Assembly (NCBI RefSeq): GCF_004123835.1
Contig: NZ_MZMU01000024.1
Coordinates: 62,001-126,000 of the forward strand
Reading direction: 5' to 3'
DNA length: 64,000 nucleotides
DNA from: Rhizobium leguminosarum
GTDB taxonomy: Bacteria; Pseudomonadota; Alphaproteobacteria; Rhizobiales; Rhizobiaceae
This document shows positions 1 through 9,453 of the stretch, piece by piece. Made by a program: the position numbers and the translations under genes. Every line of letters begins with the position of its first letter. Within the stretch, counting starts at the first letter, position 1. The notes beneath the pieces were generated by a model, which was given only the letters and a program-made list of their open reading frames with translations, was not told the DNA's origin and ran no database searches.

Positions 1-1
1 G

Positions 2-3000
2 ATAGCCTCCACGCTGTCCAATCGCGACATGACGATCGAGGTTCGCGAACCGCAAGGCCTTTTGACCGGCGGGCTTCGCGCCGCCGAGATCTCCATTTCC
101 GACACCAGGGGCGTCTTTGCGGAAATTCACGGCGTCGCGATCGACTGGAATCCGCTTGCGCTGCTGACCGGAACCTTGCATGCCAAACGCTTCGAGATCG
201 AAGCGATCAACGTGCTGCGCAAGCCGGTGCGCACCCTGCCCTCACGGCCCGAGGCCGAAAATTCCGGCGGATTCAGCCTTCCGATCAAGGTCGATATAGA
301 CCGCGTCGCGCTGCCCGATATCAAACTTGCCGCACCGCTTGCCGGCCGCGCCTTTGCGCTCGCCGCCGAAGGCAGCCTTTCGGCGAACGGCGATGGCGGC
401 GAGGCCGTCGTCAATGTCAGCCGTCACGCGGTTCCGGATGCGCGGCTTGCCGCCGATATCGCTTTTGCGCCAGCCGAAAACCGGCTGCGGCTGAAGGCAC
501 AGCTGTCCGAGCCGAAGGGCGGACTGCTGGCAGGCTTTCTCGGCCTGCCGGACAGCCCGGCCGTCAACATCGATCTCGATGGCCAGGGGCCGATATCCGA
601 TTGGAAAGGCAAATTGCAGGCTGCCCTCGACGGGCAGCAGCGCGCCGCAATCGAAGCCCGGCATCAGATTACGGAAGACGGGCTGCACCACCTCGACCTC
701 AAGGGTGGCGGTGACCTGGGCTCCCTGCTTCCATCGGCATTCCGGCCGCTTTTTGCCGGCCAGACCAATATCGATCTTGCCACCACCTTCGACAATCACG
801 GCAAGATCGATATCCAGACCGGCAATATCGCCACCGGCAGCGTCGTAATCGCCGCCTCGGGCACCCTCGATCCGGCCGGCAACAACAGCCTGAACGCCAA
901 TCTGCTCGGCACGTCGGGGCCTGTCGATTTCCGCTGGCCGCTCGCCGAAGGCGAAGCGCGCTTCCTTATATCAGGCCTCAACCTGGCACTAACAGGCGAT
1001 GCGCAAGCCGCCCGACTGAACGTCAGCGGCTCGCTCGACACCGCAACCCTGCCGCAGGCCGATATCGGCAACGTCAAGCTGACGGCCAAGAGCGACGCCT
1101 TCAATCTCGCCGCCCGTTCCGGCAGCGTCCAGCTGCGCCTTGTTGCCGGCGACGCGACCTTTGCCGAGCCGAACCTCAATCGTGCGGTCCAAGGCCCGAT
1201 CACCATCGCCTCGCCGCTGCAGATCTCGCCCAGTGGTATCGGCTTCAACGGCACCACCGTCGAGAGCGCCAATATCAACGGCGGCCTCAACGGCTCCTAT
1301 CGGCTGACGGACCAGGCCCTGACCGGCAACCTCAAGCTCACCATCGAGCCGGCAGCCCTGCCGGCTGCGGCAACAGACAGGTTCGACGGGCCGATCTCGC
1401 TCGAGAGCCAGGTGGTCGGCACCATCCCGTCAAAATTCGCGCTATCCAACCTCGTCCTGAAGTCCGGCACGCTCGAAGCCGCCGGCAACGTCGCGCTCGA
1501 CGGCGGGATGTTGAACGCCGATCTCTCCGGCCGGCTGCCTGATATCGGCAAGCTCATCCCCGGCGCCAGCGGTGGGGCGGGCTATGCATTGAGAGTGGGA
1601 GGTGAACTCCCGGCAATTTCCGTGACGGCCAATCTCAAGGCGCCCAGCCTTGAAATGGCCGACCGCGTGCTCGGCAACCTCAATATCGACCTGTCGGGTC
1701 TCGCCGATCCCAAGGCCCCGCAGGGCAGGATCGCCGCCACCGGCACGATCGACGGCCAGCCGATCGGCATCAACGGGGACATCCGCTCGCAGGACGGCAA
1801 GACGAGCATTCCGGCGTTGACCGCCGATATCGGCGGCAACCGGCTGACCGGCAACGTTGAATTCTCGCCCTCCCTGGAGCCGACAGGCGCACTGACCTTC
1901 GATTTCCCCAATGTCGGCCTGCTCGCCGCACTCGGCGGACAGAAGGCCGAAGGCGATCTCAAGGGGTCGCTCGGCGTCAGCAGCGACAGCGGCAGGATTG
2001 CGCTCAAGCTGCTTGCGACCGGCGGCGCGATCCGCCGTGATACGCTTGCCATCGTCAAGCCGGATATCGATGTCACGGTCAGCGATCTCAAAGCCCTTGC
2101 GGCAAACGGCACGGTCAAGGCCGAGGAGGTGAGTGCCGGAACGAACAGGCTCGCCGGCCTTTCGCTTAGGTTTACCAAGCAGCAAGACCATACCGATTTC
2201 GATCTCGACGCTGCCTATGACGGCAATCCCGTGCTGGCCACCGGCAATATCGAAGCGGCGGGCGGCACGATGCACCTGAACCTTGATCGCTTCTCGGCAA
2301 GCCCCCGCAATATCCCGATCGAGCTTGCCGCACCGACGCAGGTCGCCATCGGCGGCGGTGCCGCCAGCCTGAACGCACTGATGCTGAAAACCGGTACCGG
2401 CTCGGTGACCGTTACCGGTTCTGCCGGCGAAACGCTGAAGATCGATGCAGACATCCGCGAGCTGCCGGCAGCGCTCGCCAACGGTTTCGTGCCGAACCTG
2501 TCAGCCGGCGGCACGATCTCCGGAACGATTGCCGTGACGGGAACGCCGGCAGCACCGGTCGCCGACTTCAAGCTCGACTGGAAGGATGCGACGACCGGCC
2601 AGACCAAGGGGGCGGGCCTGGCACCGCTCGGCATCACCGCCGGCGGCAAATTCGCCGATAACAAGCTCGATTTCGACACGACGGTCGGCAGCAATGACGG
2701 CCTCTCGCTCAAGGCCGCCGGCAATGTCGCGCTCGCCGACCCGAAGGCACCGGTGCTGGATGTCAACGCCGATATCCTCAACTTGCCTGCCCGTATCGCC
2801 AATGGTTTCGTTCCCGATCTCGCTGCCGAAGGCACGATTACAGGAAAAGTGGCGGCCTCCGGCTCCCTCGCTGCACCCACTGCCAATTTCGATCTCGATT
2901 GGAAGAATGCCGCGACGAGCCAGACGAAACGCGCCGGCCTTACGAATCTTGGCCTGAAGGCATCCGGAAAATTCACCGACAACAAGCTCGATTTCGATAC

Positions 3001-6000
3001 AGTGATCGGCGGCGCCAACAGCCTCTCGCTGAAAGCAAACGGCAATGTCGCCATCACCGGCACGACGATCGGCAACGTCAAGGTCGACGCCGCGCTGGCA
3101 AATGTCCCCGCAAGCATCGCAAACAGCTTCGTCGCCGATCTCGCCGCCGAAGGGACGATCTCAGGAAGGGTAGCGGCCTCCGGCTCGCTCGCTGCTCCCA
3201 CTGCCAATTTCGATCTCAATTGGAAAAACGCTGCGACGAGCCAGACGAAACGCGCCGGCCTTGCGAATCTTGGCCTGAAGGCATCCGGAAAATTCACCGA
3301 CAACAAGCTCGATTTCGATACAGTGATCGGCGGCGCCAACGGCGTCTCGCTGAAGGCTAACGGCAATATCGCCGTCACCGGCACGACGGTCGGCAACGTC
3401 AAGGTCGACGCCGCGCTGGCAAATATCCCTGCAAATATCGCAAACAGCTTCGTCCCCGATCTCGCCGCCGACGGCGCGATCTCTGGAACGGTCTCGGCCA
3501 GCGGCTCTCTTTCCGCCCCGACCGCCAATTTCGATCTCAATTGGAAAGATGCTGCGACGAGCCACACCAAACGTGCCGGCCTTGCCGCGCTCGGCGTGAC
3601 CGCATCGGGAAAATTTGCCGACAACAAGCTTGATTTCAATGCGGCAGTCAGCGGCGATAAAGACCTCTCGCTGAATGCCACGGGCAATGTCGCATTGGCC
3701 GGTACGGCGATCGACAGCATCAAGGTCGATGCCGAGATCGCCAAGCTCCCGGCCAGTCTCGCAAATGCCTTCGTTCCCGATCTGGCGGCCGGCGGCACGA
3801 TTTCCGGCACCCTGTCCGCCGCCGGGACACCCGCCGCACCGAAAACCGACTTCAAGCTCGACTGGATGGATGCTGCGACCAGCCAGACCAGAAGCGCTCG
3901 CCTCTCGGGCCTCACACTTGCCGCATCGGGACGCTTCGCTGATAACCGGCTCGATTTCGATGCCAATCTCGCCGGCCAGGACGGCCTCTCGCTGAAGGCC
4001 GCCGGCAATGTTGCGATTTCAGGCACGTCGGTCCGCAACCTCGACGTCAAGGCCGATCTCGCCAACCTTCCGGCAGGCCTCGCCAACGGCTTCGTCCCGG
4101 GTCTTGCCGCCGAAGGCACCGTCTCGGGAACGGCATCCGCTTCCGGCGCGCTTCCGAAGCCGGCGGTCGATTTCAAGCTCGACTGGAAGAACGCTGCGAC
4201 CGCCCAGACCAAGAGCAGCGGCCTTTCGGGCCTGAGTGCTGCAGCTTCCGGCAAGTTCGCCAATGACAGGGTCGATTTCGACGCCAATCTCGCCGGCAAG
4301 GACGGCGTGTTGGCCAAGGCGACGGGCGGCGTCACGATCGCGGGAACGGCCATCCGGGACCTTTCGATCAATGCCGATATTCCGGCGCTGCCGGCAAATA
4401 TCGCAAATGCCTTCGTTCCCGGTCTCGGTGCCGAAGGCACGCTTTCGGCAAGCGCCGTGACGTCGGGAACGCCGGCAAATCCGATCGTCGATTTCAAGCT
4501 CAACTGGAAAGATGCCGCGACCAACCACACCAAGGCTGCCGGCCTGTCCCGCCTTGCGCTGGCGGCGACGGGAAAATACGCCGGTGACAGCCTGGATTTC
4601 GACGCCAACCTTACTGGCGGCGGCGGCATCGCGCTGAAAGCTGCCGGCAATCTTGCCATCGCCGGTACGTCGATCCGCTCGGTCGACGTCACGGCGAACG
4701 CCACCAATGTTCCGGCCGGCATCGCCAACGGCTTCGTTCCCGGTCTTGCCGCTGAGGGTGCGGTCTCAGCGACCGCAAAGGCCACCGGCGCGCTATCGGC
4801 GCCCTCCGTCGACTTCAAGGTCGACTGGAAGAACGCGGCGACGAGCCAGACAAAAGGTGCCGGCCTTTCGCCGTTCACCATCGGCGCATCGGGCAAACTT
4901 GCCGGAAACAGGCTGACAGTCGACACCAGCCTTGCCGGTGACGCCGGCATGTCGCTGAAGGGCGGCGGCAGCGTGGTGATTTCAGGCAATCGCGCCATGG
5001 ACATGCGCTTCACAGGCAATCTTCCTTTCGCTGTGCTCGGCGCCCCGCTTGCGCAACAGGGCTTCGTCGCCGACGGCGTCGCCACCGTCAACCTGCAGAT
5101 CGGCGGGACGGCCGCAGCACCCGTCATCAACGGCACGGTCTCGACCAATGGCGCCAAGCTCGTCGACGTCCGGCGCAATATGGCCGTCAACAATCTGACG
5201 GCGACCGTGACCTTCAATGGCAGCCAGGCCGTGATATCGCGCCTCAGCGGCAACCTTGGCGGCGGCGGCACGATTTCCGCCAGCGGCACCATCGGCATCC
5301 AGCCGGCGGGCGGTTTTCCCGCCGATATTTCGATCAAGCTCGACAAGGCGGTCTATGTCGATGGAACCCTTGTCGTCTCGACCGTCAATGGCACGGTCGG
5401 CCTGCGGGGGCCGATCATGAATGCGACGCTGAGCGGCAAGCTTCGGCTGGACAAGACCTCGATCACGGTCCCGGAAAAATTGCCGACCTCGCTGAGAGAA
5501 ATCGACATCCGGCACAAGAATGCGCCGCGGGCGGTCATTGCGCAGCTACGCGATGACGGCGAGCGGAAACCCGGCGAGAAATCCTCCGTGATCACGCTGG
5601 ATCTCGAAATCGACGCGCCCTCGCATATCTTCGTGCGCGGCCGCGGCATCGATGCCGAGCTTGGCGGCTTGGTGACGATCCGCGGAACGGCGGCTGCACC
5701 CATCGTGACCGGCGGTTTCACCATGCGCCGCGGCCGCATGACCATTCTCAACCGCCGTCTGGATTTCTCCGACAAGAGCAGGATCACCTTTGTCGGTGAT
5801 CTGACGCCGGCGCTCGATATGGAAGCGACCTCGGCCTCCGGCTCGACGACGCTGACCGTCGACGTCGCGGGCCTCGCCACCGACCCGGCGATCACCTTTT
5901 CCTCCTCACCCCAGTTGCCACAGGACGAGGTGCTGGCGCAGCTGATCTTCGGCCAGTCGATGTCGAAGCTCTCGCCGGTGCAGATCGCCCAGCTCGCCGA

Positions 6001-6286
6001 CGCCGTCAGTCAGCTGGCCGGCAACCGCTCCACCTCGCTTTTCGAAGGCCTGCGCAACCAGCTCGGCGTCGACGATTTCGACGTCAGCACCGATTCCAAG
6101 GGCCAGACGAGCGTCAGCGTCGGCCGCTATCTCAATGACCGCACCTATTTCGAATTGCAGCAGGGCGGTTCGGCCGGCGCCAAGGCGGTGATCAACCTCG
6201 ATGTCGGCCGCGGCGTCAAGCTGCGCGGAGGGGCCGGTGGCAACGGTGAGGGCGAAGCCGGCATTGTCTACGAACGGGAATACTGA
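2..6286 (+). CDS. tamB: TamB-like translocation/assembly module protein, 5' end outside window
   Basis: The frame is open from the first bases, so the gene starts upstream of the window; about 2,094 residues are visible, longer than E. coli TamB (about 1,260). TamB proteins span the periplasm from an inner-membrane anchor and work with the Omp85 protein TamA in outer-membrane protein assembly or lipid transport. The C-terminal 350 residues carry the family hallmark: a GxAAAPIVTGGF strand, MTILNRRLDFS, the SSPQLPQDEVLAQLIFG motif and a terminal aromatic-containing beta strand ending EREY. The middle (bases 2486-5053) is eight tandem 107-residue repeats. Composition is rich in Gly, Ala, Asn and Asp with alternating hydrophobics, as expected for a long beta-taco or beta-helix groove. 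The N-terminal membrane anchor is not visible. The family call is firm; the cargo is not known. Confidence 0.9.
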   Translation: MASTLSNRDMTIEVREPQGLLTGGLRAAEISISDTRGVFAEIHGVAIDWNPLALLTGTLHAKRFEIEAINVLRKPVRTLPSRPEAENSGGFSLPIKVDIDRVALPDIKLAAPLAGRAFALAAEGSLSANGDGGEAVVNVSRHAVPDARLAADIAFAPAENRLRLKAQLSEPKGGLLAGFLGLPDSPAVNIDLDGQGPISDWKGKLQAALDGQQRAAIEARHQITEDGLHHLDLKGGGDLGSLLPSAFRPLFAGQTNIDLATTFDNHGKIDIQTGNIATGSVVIAASGTLDPAGNNSLNANLLGTSGPVDFRWPLAEGEARFLISGLNLALTGDAQAARLNVSGSLDTATLPQADIGNVKLTAKSDAFNLAARSGSVQLRLVAGDATFAEPNLNRAVQGPITIASPLQISPSGIGFNGTTVESANINGGLNGSYRLTDQALTGNLKLTIEPAALPAAATDRFDGPISLESQVVGTIPSKFALSNLVLKSGTLEAAGNVALDGGMLNADLSGRLPDIGKLIPGASGGAGYALRVGGELPAISVTANLKAPSLEMADRVLGNLNIDLSGLADPKAPQGRIAATGTIDGQPIGINGDIRSQDGKTSIPALTADIGGNRLTGNVEFSPSLEPTGALTFDFPNVGLLAALGGQKAEGDLKGSLGVSSDSGRIALKLLATGGAIRRDTLAIVKPDIDVTVSDLKALAANGTVKAEEVSAGTNRLAGLSLRFTKQQDHTDFDLDAAYDGNPVLATGNIEAAGGTMHLNLDRFSASPRNIPIELAAPTQVAIGGGAASLNALMLKTGTGSVTVTGSAGETLKIDADIRELPAALANGFVPNLSAGGTISGTIAVTGTPAAPVADFKLDWKDATTGQTKGAGLAPLGITAGGKFADNKLDFDTTVGSNDGLSLKAAGNVALADPKAPVLDVNADILNLPARIANGFVPDLAAEGTITGKVAASGSLAAPTANFDLDWKNAATSQTKRAGLTNLGLKASGKFTDNKLDFDTVIGGANSLSLKANGNVAITGTTIGNVKVDAALANVPASIANSFVADLAAEGTISGRVAASGSLAAPTANFDLNWKNAATSQTKRAGLANLGLKASGKFTDNKLDFDTVIGGANGVSLKANGNIAVTGTTVGNVKVDAALANIPANIANSFVPDLAADGAISGTVSASGSLSAPTANFDLNWKDAATSHTKRAGLAALGVTASGKFADNKLDFNAAVSGDKDLSLNATGNVALAGTAIDSIKVDAEIAKLPASLANAFVPDLAAGGTISGTLSAAGTPAAPKTDFKLDWMDAATSQTRSARLSGLTLAASGRFADNRLDFDANLAGQDGLSLKAAGNVAISGTSVRNLDVKADLANLPAGLANGFVPGLAAEGTVSGTASASGALPKPAVDFKLDWKNAATAQTKSSGLSGLSAAASGKFANDRVDFDANLAGKDGVLAKATGGVTIAGTAIRDLSINADIPALPANIANAFVPGLGAEGTLSASAVTSGTPANPIVDFKLNWKDAATNHTKAAGLSRLALAATGKYAGDSLDFDANLTGGGGIALKAAGNLAIAGTSIRSVDVTANATNVPAGIANGFVPGLAAEGAVSATAKATGALSAPSVDFKVDWKNAATSQTKGAGLSPFTIGASGKLAGNRLTVDTSLAGDAGMSLKGGGSVVISGNRAMDMRFTGNLPFAVLGAPLAQQGFVADGVATVNLQIGGTAAAPVINGTVSTNGAKLVDVRRNMAVNNLTATVTFNGSQAVISRLSGNLGGGGTISASGTIGIQPAGGFPADISIKLDKAVYVDGTLVVSTVNGTVGLRGPIMNATLSGKLRLDKTSITVPEKLPTSLREIDIRHKNAPRAVIAQLRDDGERKPGEKSSVITLDLEIDAPSHIFVRGRGIDAELGGLVTIRGTAAAPIVTGGFTMRRGRMTILNRRLDFSDKSRITFVGDLTPALDMEATSASGSTTLTVDVAGLATDPAITFSSSPQLPQDEVLAQLIFGQSMSKLSPVQIAQLADAVSQLAGNRSTSLFEGLRNQLGVDDFDVSTDSKGQTSVSVGRYLNDRTYFELQQGGSAGAKAVINLDVGRGVKLRGGAGGNGEGEAGIVYEREY
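2486..5053 (+). repeat. Eight in-frame 321-bp tandem repeats in tamB
   Basis: The codon for the F of the FVPxLAA motif lies at 2486, 2807, 3128, 3449, 3770, 4091, 4412 and 4733, exactly 321 bases apart each time. Each unit also carries a DWKxAATxQTKxAGL segment, a SGKFADNxLDFD segment and a GLSLKAxGNVAI segment. The stretches starting at 2882 and 3203 are nearly identical in DNA for about 140 bases, which implies recent duplication or conversion. A degenerate ninth anchor (GFVADG, base 5063) is displaced by three codons. Confidence 0.95.
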
Positions 6287-6346
6287 TGCATCTCGCCCGA
6301 AGCTGTGCAGCAGTTTGAGGACAGCATGCACAAGCTTTAAGCCGGC

Positions 6347-6784
6347 TTAGAAACCGGTCTTGCTGGTCTTGAGAAGGATGTTGGTCTCGGTCGAATTGAT
6401 GCCGTTGATCAGCCGGATGCGGCGCAGTGTCTCGTCGAAGGCGGCAAGGTCGCGATCCTCGAGCTCGGCGACGAAATCCCATTTGCCGTTGGTGCTGTGC
6501 AGCGCGCGCACCTGCGGCAGGCCCCGCAGCTGATCGGCCACCCTGTCGGCGAGCTTGCCGAGCACCTCGATCATGACGATGGCGCGCACGCCGGCGGAGC
6601 GCGTCTCATGACCGGTGCGGATGGTGAAGCCGACGATCGTGCCGCTGGCGACCAGCCGGTCGATCCGGGCAGCGACCGTCGCCCGTGATGCGCCGGTCAT
6701 CGCCGCAAGCGAAGAGACGGAAATCCGGGCGTTATGGCGAAGCGCACTCAGAAGTTCGGTGTCGAGATCATCCACGCTGATCAC
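6347..6784 (-). CDS. Lrp/AsnC family transcriptional regulator
   Basis: 145 residues, the usual AsnC/Lrp length. Residues 1-60 form the winged helix-turn-helix (LDTELLSALRHNARISVSSLA then ASRATVAARIDRL), and residues 65-140 form the RAM ligand-binding and oligomerisation domain (VRAIVMIEV, VRALHSTNGKWDFVAEL). It is divergent from arginase and ornithine aminotransferase with a 123-base shared upstream region. The likely role is a local activator of arginine/ornithine catabolism, as known for divergently placed AsnC-type regulators of rocF/arcA genes in Agrobacterium-type bacteria; the effector is inferred, not seen. It converges with tamB. Confidence 0.9.
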   Translation of the reverse strand: MISVDDLDTELLSALRHNARISVSSLAAMTGASRATVAARIDRLVASGTIVGFTIRTGHETRSAGVRAIVMIEVLGKLADRVADQLRGLPQVRALHSTNGKWDFVAELEDRDLAAFDETLRRIRLINGINSTETNILLKTSKTGF

Positions 6785-6907
6785 TTTGTCAAAATAGGTT
6801 TATCAATCTGCGCAATCATAGTCAATTTCTGACACTTTTCCATCTTTTTGCCGCCAGGCCTTTATCCCACTATCGGCCGAAACAGGCCTCAACACGGAGC
6901 CCTCCAC

Positions 6908-7843
6908 ATGAATGCCCAATCGCGATCTGTCACCCTCATCGGCGCGCCGCTGGAAGAAGGCTCCGGCCGCAGAGGCGCTGCCATGGGCCCCGCAGCCCTG
7001 CGCATTGCCGGCGTCGACCAGACGCTGATCGAGCTTGGCCATGACGTCGCCGATCTCGGCGATCTGCGCATCGTGCCGGCGATGGATCTGCCGAACCATC
7101 CGAAAGCCCACAATCTGAGGATCGTCGGCGCCTTCACGCGCGCCCTCGAAAGCAGCGTCCACGACGTCGCCGCCTCCGGCCGTTTTCCGCTGATTCTTGG
7201 CGGCGACCACAGCCTTTCCATGGGCAGCGTCTCCGGCATGGCCCGTTATGCCGCCAGCAAAGACCGCCCGCTCTTCGTGCTCTGGCTCGACGCCCATGCC
7301 GATTTCAATTCCCCGGCCACCTCGCCCTCCGGCAATATTCACGGCATGCCGGTCGCCTTCTTCTGCGGCGAGGCGGAGTTCGCCGAGATCCTGCCGAAGG
7401 ACCGCCCCTTCGTCGATCCGAAGAATGTCTTCCAAGTGGGCATCCGTTCGGTCGATGCGCGCGAGCGCGAGGAAATCCACGAACACGGCGTCAACGTCTT
7501 CGACATGCGCGCGATCGACGAGCAGGGCATCGGCGCCATCATGCGTGAGATCCTCGATGTCGTTACCAAGGCGAACGGCCTGCTGCATGTGAGCCTCGAC
7601 CTCGATTTCCTCGATCCCGAGATTGCCCCCGGCGTCGGCACGACGGTGCCTGGCGGCGCAACCTTTCGCGAGGCCCATCTGGTGATGGAGATGCTTTCGG
7701 ACAGCGGCCTCGTCTCGTCGCTCGATCTCGTCGAGCTCAATCCCTTTCTCGACGATCGCGGCAAGAGCGCCCGCATCCTGGTGGAGCTGACGGCAAGCCT
7801 GTTCGGCCGCCGCATCTTCGATCGCCCGACACGCGCCGCATAA
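6908..7843 (+). CDS. rocF: Arginase
   Basis: 311 residues. It hydrolyses L-arginine to ornithine and urea using a binuclear manganese centre in the cytoplasm. Metal ligand motifs are present: GGDHS (98-102), DAHADFN (128-134) and SLDLDFLDP near residue 230, with GTTVPGG following. The start at 6908 is chosen over an in-frame codon 60 bases upstream because GGAG at 6896-6899 sits eight bases before this ATG and the homologous region begins here (SVTLIGAPLEEG). It is the first gene of a probable two-gene unit with ornithine aminotransferase, divergent from an AsnC-type regulator. Confidence 0.95.
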   Translation: MNAQSRSVTLIGAPLEEGSGRRGAAMGPAALRIAGVDQTLIELGHDVADLGDLRIVPAMDLPNHPKAHNLRIVGAFTRALESSVHDVAASGRFPLILGGDHSLSMGSVSGMARYAASKDRPLFVLWLDAHADFNSPATSPSGNIHGMPVAFFCGEAEFAEILPKDRPFVDPKNVFQVGIRSVDAREREEIHEHGVNVFDMRAIDEQGIGAIMREILDVVTKANGLLHVSLDLDFLDPEIAPGVGTTVPGGATFREAHLVMEMLSDSGLVSSLDLVELNPFLDDRGKSARILVELTASLFGRRIFDRPTRAA

Positions 7844-7902
7844 GAGCATGTCGAGCAAAAGTGTGCAGCGGTTTTGCGAAAACGACATGTGTTGAAACAA
7901 GA
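7844..7902. repeat. Degenerate intergenic palindrome, RIME-like half
   Basis: A hairpin with arms CATGTCG (7847-7853) and CGACATG (7883-7889), preceded by GAG at the rocF stop codon. Inside are AAAAGTGTGCAG and GGTTTTGCGAAAACG, which read like a diverged form of the second hairpin of the elements at 19045, 24057 and 25246 (GAGCATG...AAAACCG...ACACTTTT, rearranged). It lies in the rocF-rocD spacer, so it would be transcribed. Confidence 0.55.
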
Positions 7903-7919
7903 TTAGTGGGAGAACGGCC

Positions 7920-9119
7920 ATGAACACTTCGGAAAAACTGATCGCCACGGAACAACGGCTCGGCGCCCATAATTACAAGCCGCTCGACGTGGTGCTGACG
8001 CGTGGCGAAGGTGTTTATGTCTGGGATACCGACGGCAACCGTTATCTCGATTGCCTCTCGGCCTATTCCGCCGTCAACCAAGGCCATTGTCATCCGAAGA
8101 TTCTCGCCGCCATGGTCGAGCAGGCGGGCAGGCTGACACTCACCTCCCGCGCCTTCCGCAATGATCAGCTCGCCTATCTCTACGAAGAGCTCGCCGCTCT
8201 CACCGGATCGCACAAGATCCTGCCGATGAATTCCGGTGCCGAAGCGGTGGAGACCGCCATCAAGGCGGTGCGCAAATGGGGCTACGAGGTCAAGGGCGTA
8301 CCGGAGGGCAAGGCGGAGATCATCGTCTGCGCCGATAATTTCCATGGCCGGACGCTGAGCATCATCAGTTTCTCGACAGATCCTGACGCCCGCAGCGGTT
8401 TCGGCCCCTACACATCAGGTTTCCGCATCATTCCCTTCGGCGATGCCGAGGCTTTCGCCGCCGCAATCAACGCCAATACCGTGGCCGCCCTGATCGAGCC
8501 GATCCAGGGCGAAGCCGGCGTCATCATCCCGCCAGCGGGTTATTTCACCCGCATCCGCGAGCTTTGCACGGCAAACAACGTCATCCTCATCCTCGACGAG
8601 ATCCAGACCGGCCTCGGCCGTACCGGCAAGCTGCTGGCCGAGGAACACGAAGGCATCGAGGCCGACGTGACGCTGATCGGCAAGGCGCTGTCCGGCGGTT
8701 TCTATCCGGTGTCGGCCGTGCTTTCGAATTCCGAAGTTCTGGGCGTGCTGAAGCCCGGCCAGCACGGCTCGACCTTCGGCGGCAATCCGCTCGCCTGCGC
8801 AGTGGCGCGCGCAGCACTCAAGGTGCTGACGGAAGAGGGCATGATCGAGAACGCCGCTGTTATGGGCGACTACTTCCTCGAAGGCCTCAGGTCGATCCGC
8901 TCGAATATCGTCAGGGACGTGCGCGGCCGCGGCCTGATGATGGCCATCGAGCTGGAACCCGAAGCCGGCGGCGCACGGCAATATTGCCATGCGCTGAAGG
9001 AGCGCGGCCTTCTCGCCAAGGACACCCACGACCACACGATTCGCCTCGCTCCGCCGCTGGTCATATCAAGAGAGCAGGTCGATTGGGCGGTCTCGCAGAT
9101 CGAAAAGACGATAAGCTGA
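7920..9119 (+). CDS. rocD: Ornithine aminotransferase (ornithine-oxo-acid transaminase)
   Basis: 399 residues, class-III PLP aminotransferase. It converts ornithine plus 2-oxoglutarate to glutamate 5-semialdehyde plus glutamate. PLP lysine K255 is in LIGKALSGGFYPVSAVL; D226 of the DEIQTG motif contacts the pyridine nitrogen; NSGAEAVETAIK (104-115) is the cofactor phosphate region; GSTFGGNPLAC follows. The family relative acetylornithine aminotransferase is possible by fold, but the position directly after arginase and the LDCLSAYSAVNQGHCHPK segment favour the catabolic enzyme. A GGGAG Shine-Dalgarno lies seven bases upstream of the ATG. With arginase it turns arginine into glutamate-family carbon. 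Confidence 0.93.
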   Translation: MNTSEKLIATEQRLGAHNYKPLDVVLTRGEGVYVWDTDGNRYLDCLSAYSAVNQGHCHPKILAAMVEQAGRLTLTSRAFRNDQLAYLYEELAALTGSHKILPMNSGAEAVETAIKAVRKWGYEVKGVPEGKAEIIVCADNFHGRTLSIISFSTDPDARSGFGPYTSGFRIIPFGDAEAFAAAINANTVAALIEPIQGEAGVIIPPAGYFTRIRELCTANNVILILDEIQTGLGRTGKLLAEEHEGIEADVTLIGKALSGGFYPVSAVLSNSEVLGVLKPGQHGSTFGGNPLACAVARAALKVLTEEGMIENAAVMGDYFLEGLRSIRSNIVRDVRGRGLMMAIELEPEAGGARQYCHALKERGLLAKDTHDHTIRLAPPLVISREQVDWAVSQIEKTIS

Positions 9120-9453
9120 GTAAATCGGCGAAATTCTTCTTTAGAATCCCGACTGCAGCGCCACACGTCTTTTTAGACGCGCAAAGGACGCTGTAGCACT
9201 TTGAATTGCTGCAAAAATATCGGCTGGAGGAGATCGGCAGCAAACTGCCTCGCCTTCATCCGAAGCTTAAAAACCTTCTCAATCTCGTCTTTCAATTTAG
9301 ATTTGGGCAACACTCTTTCGCTAAAGTCATCGATAACCGTAACGATGCTTCGCCGAGCGCAAAGCCATCGCGTGGTATGAAGGCAAAGCTTGTCCGCGCC
9401 AATGGTGGCGCATCCGCTTCTGCCCTGGCTTACGATAGTTGGGAAGAATTCTA
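9120..9453. other. Intergenic region rocD-cheW (334 bp)
   Basis: Contains one palindromic repeat (9151-9215) and an AT-richer stretch leading to cheW. A short open frame from a TTG at 9206 to 9454 has no Shine-Dalgarno and no recognisable content; I see no gene. The cheW promoter must lie here, but I cannot pick a convincing -35/-10 pair. Confidence 0.5.
9151..9215. repeat. Intergenic palindromic repeat (third type)
   Basis: Nested inverted repeats: CAGCG (9156-9160) with CGCTG (9189-9193), and inside them CGTCT (9166-9170) with AGACG (9175-9179). A short AGCA...TGCT pair follows at 9195-9210. From general knowledge, very similar strings (GCGCAAAGGACGCTGTAGCA) recur in rhizobial intergenic regions. 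Only one copy occurs in this window, so repetition cannot be shown here. Confidence 0.5.

Noticed and set aside
2486..5053. Repeat array as CRISPR or minisatellite
   Set aside because: The units are in-frame protein repeats of 107 codons, not short direct repeats with spacers.
2215..5346. 1,043-codon open frame antisense to tamB
   Set aside because: It mirrors the tandem repeats of tamB and has the Ala/Pro/Ser-rich composition typical of a shadow frame in high-GC coding DNA. No Shine-Dalgarno or recognisable domain.
6287..6346. Possible diverged repeat or terminator between tamB and the AsnC gene
   Set aside because: Resembles the degenerate element at 7844 only loosely (GTGCAGCAGTTTG) and forms no convincing stem with a T-run.
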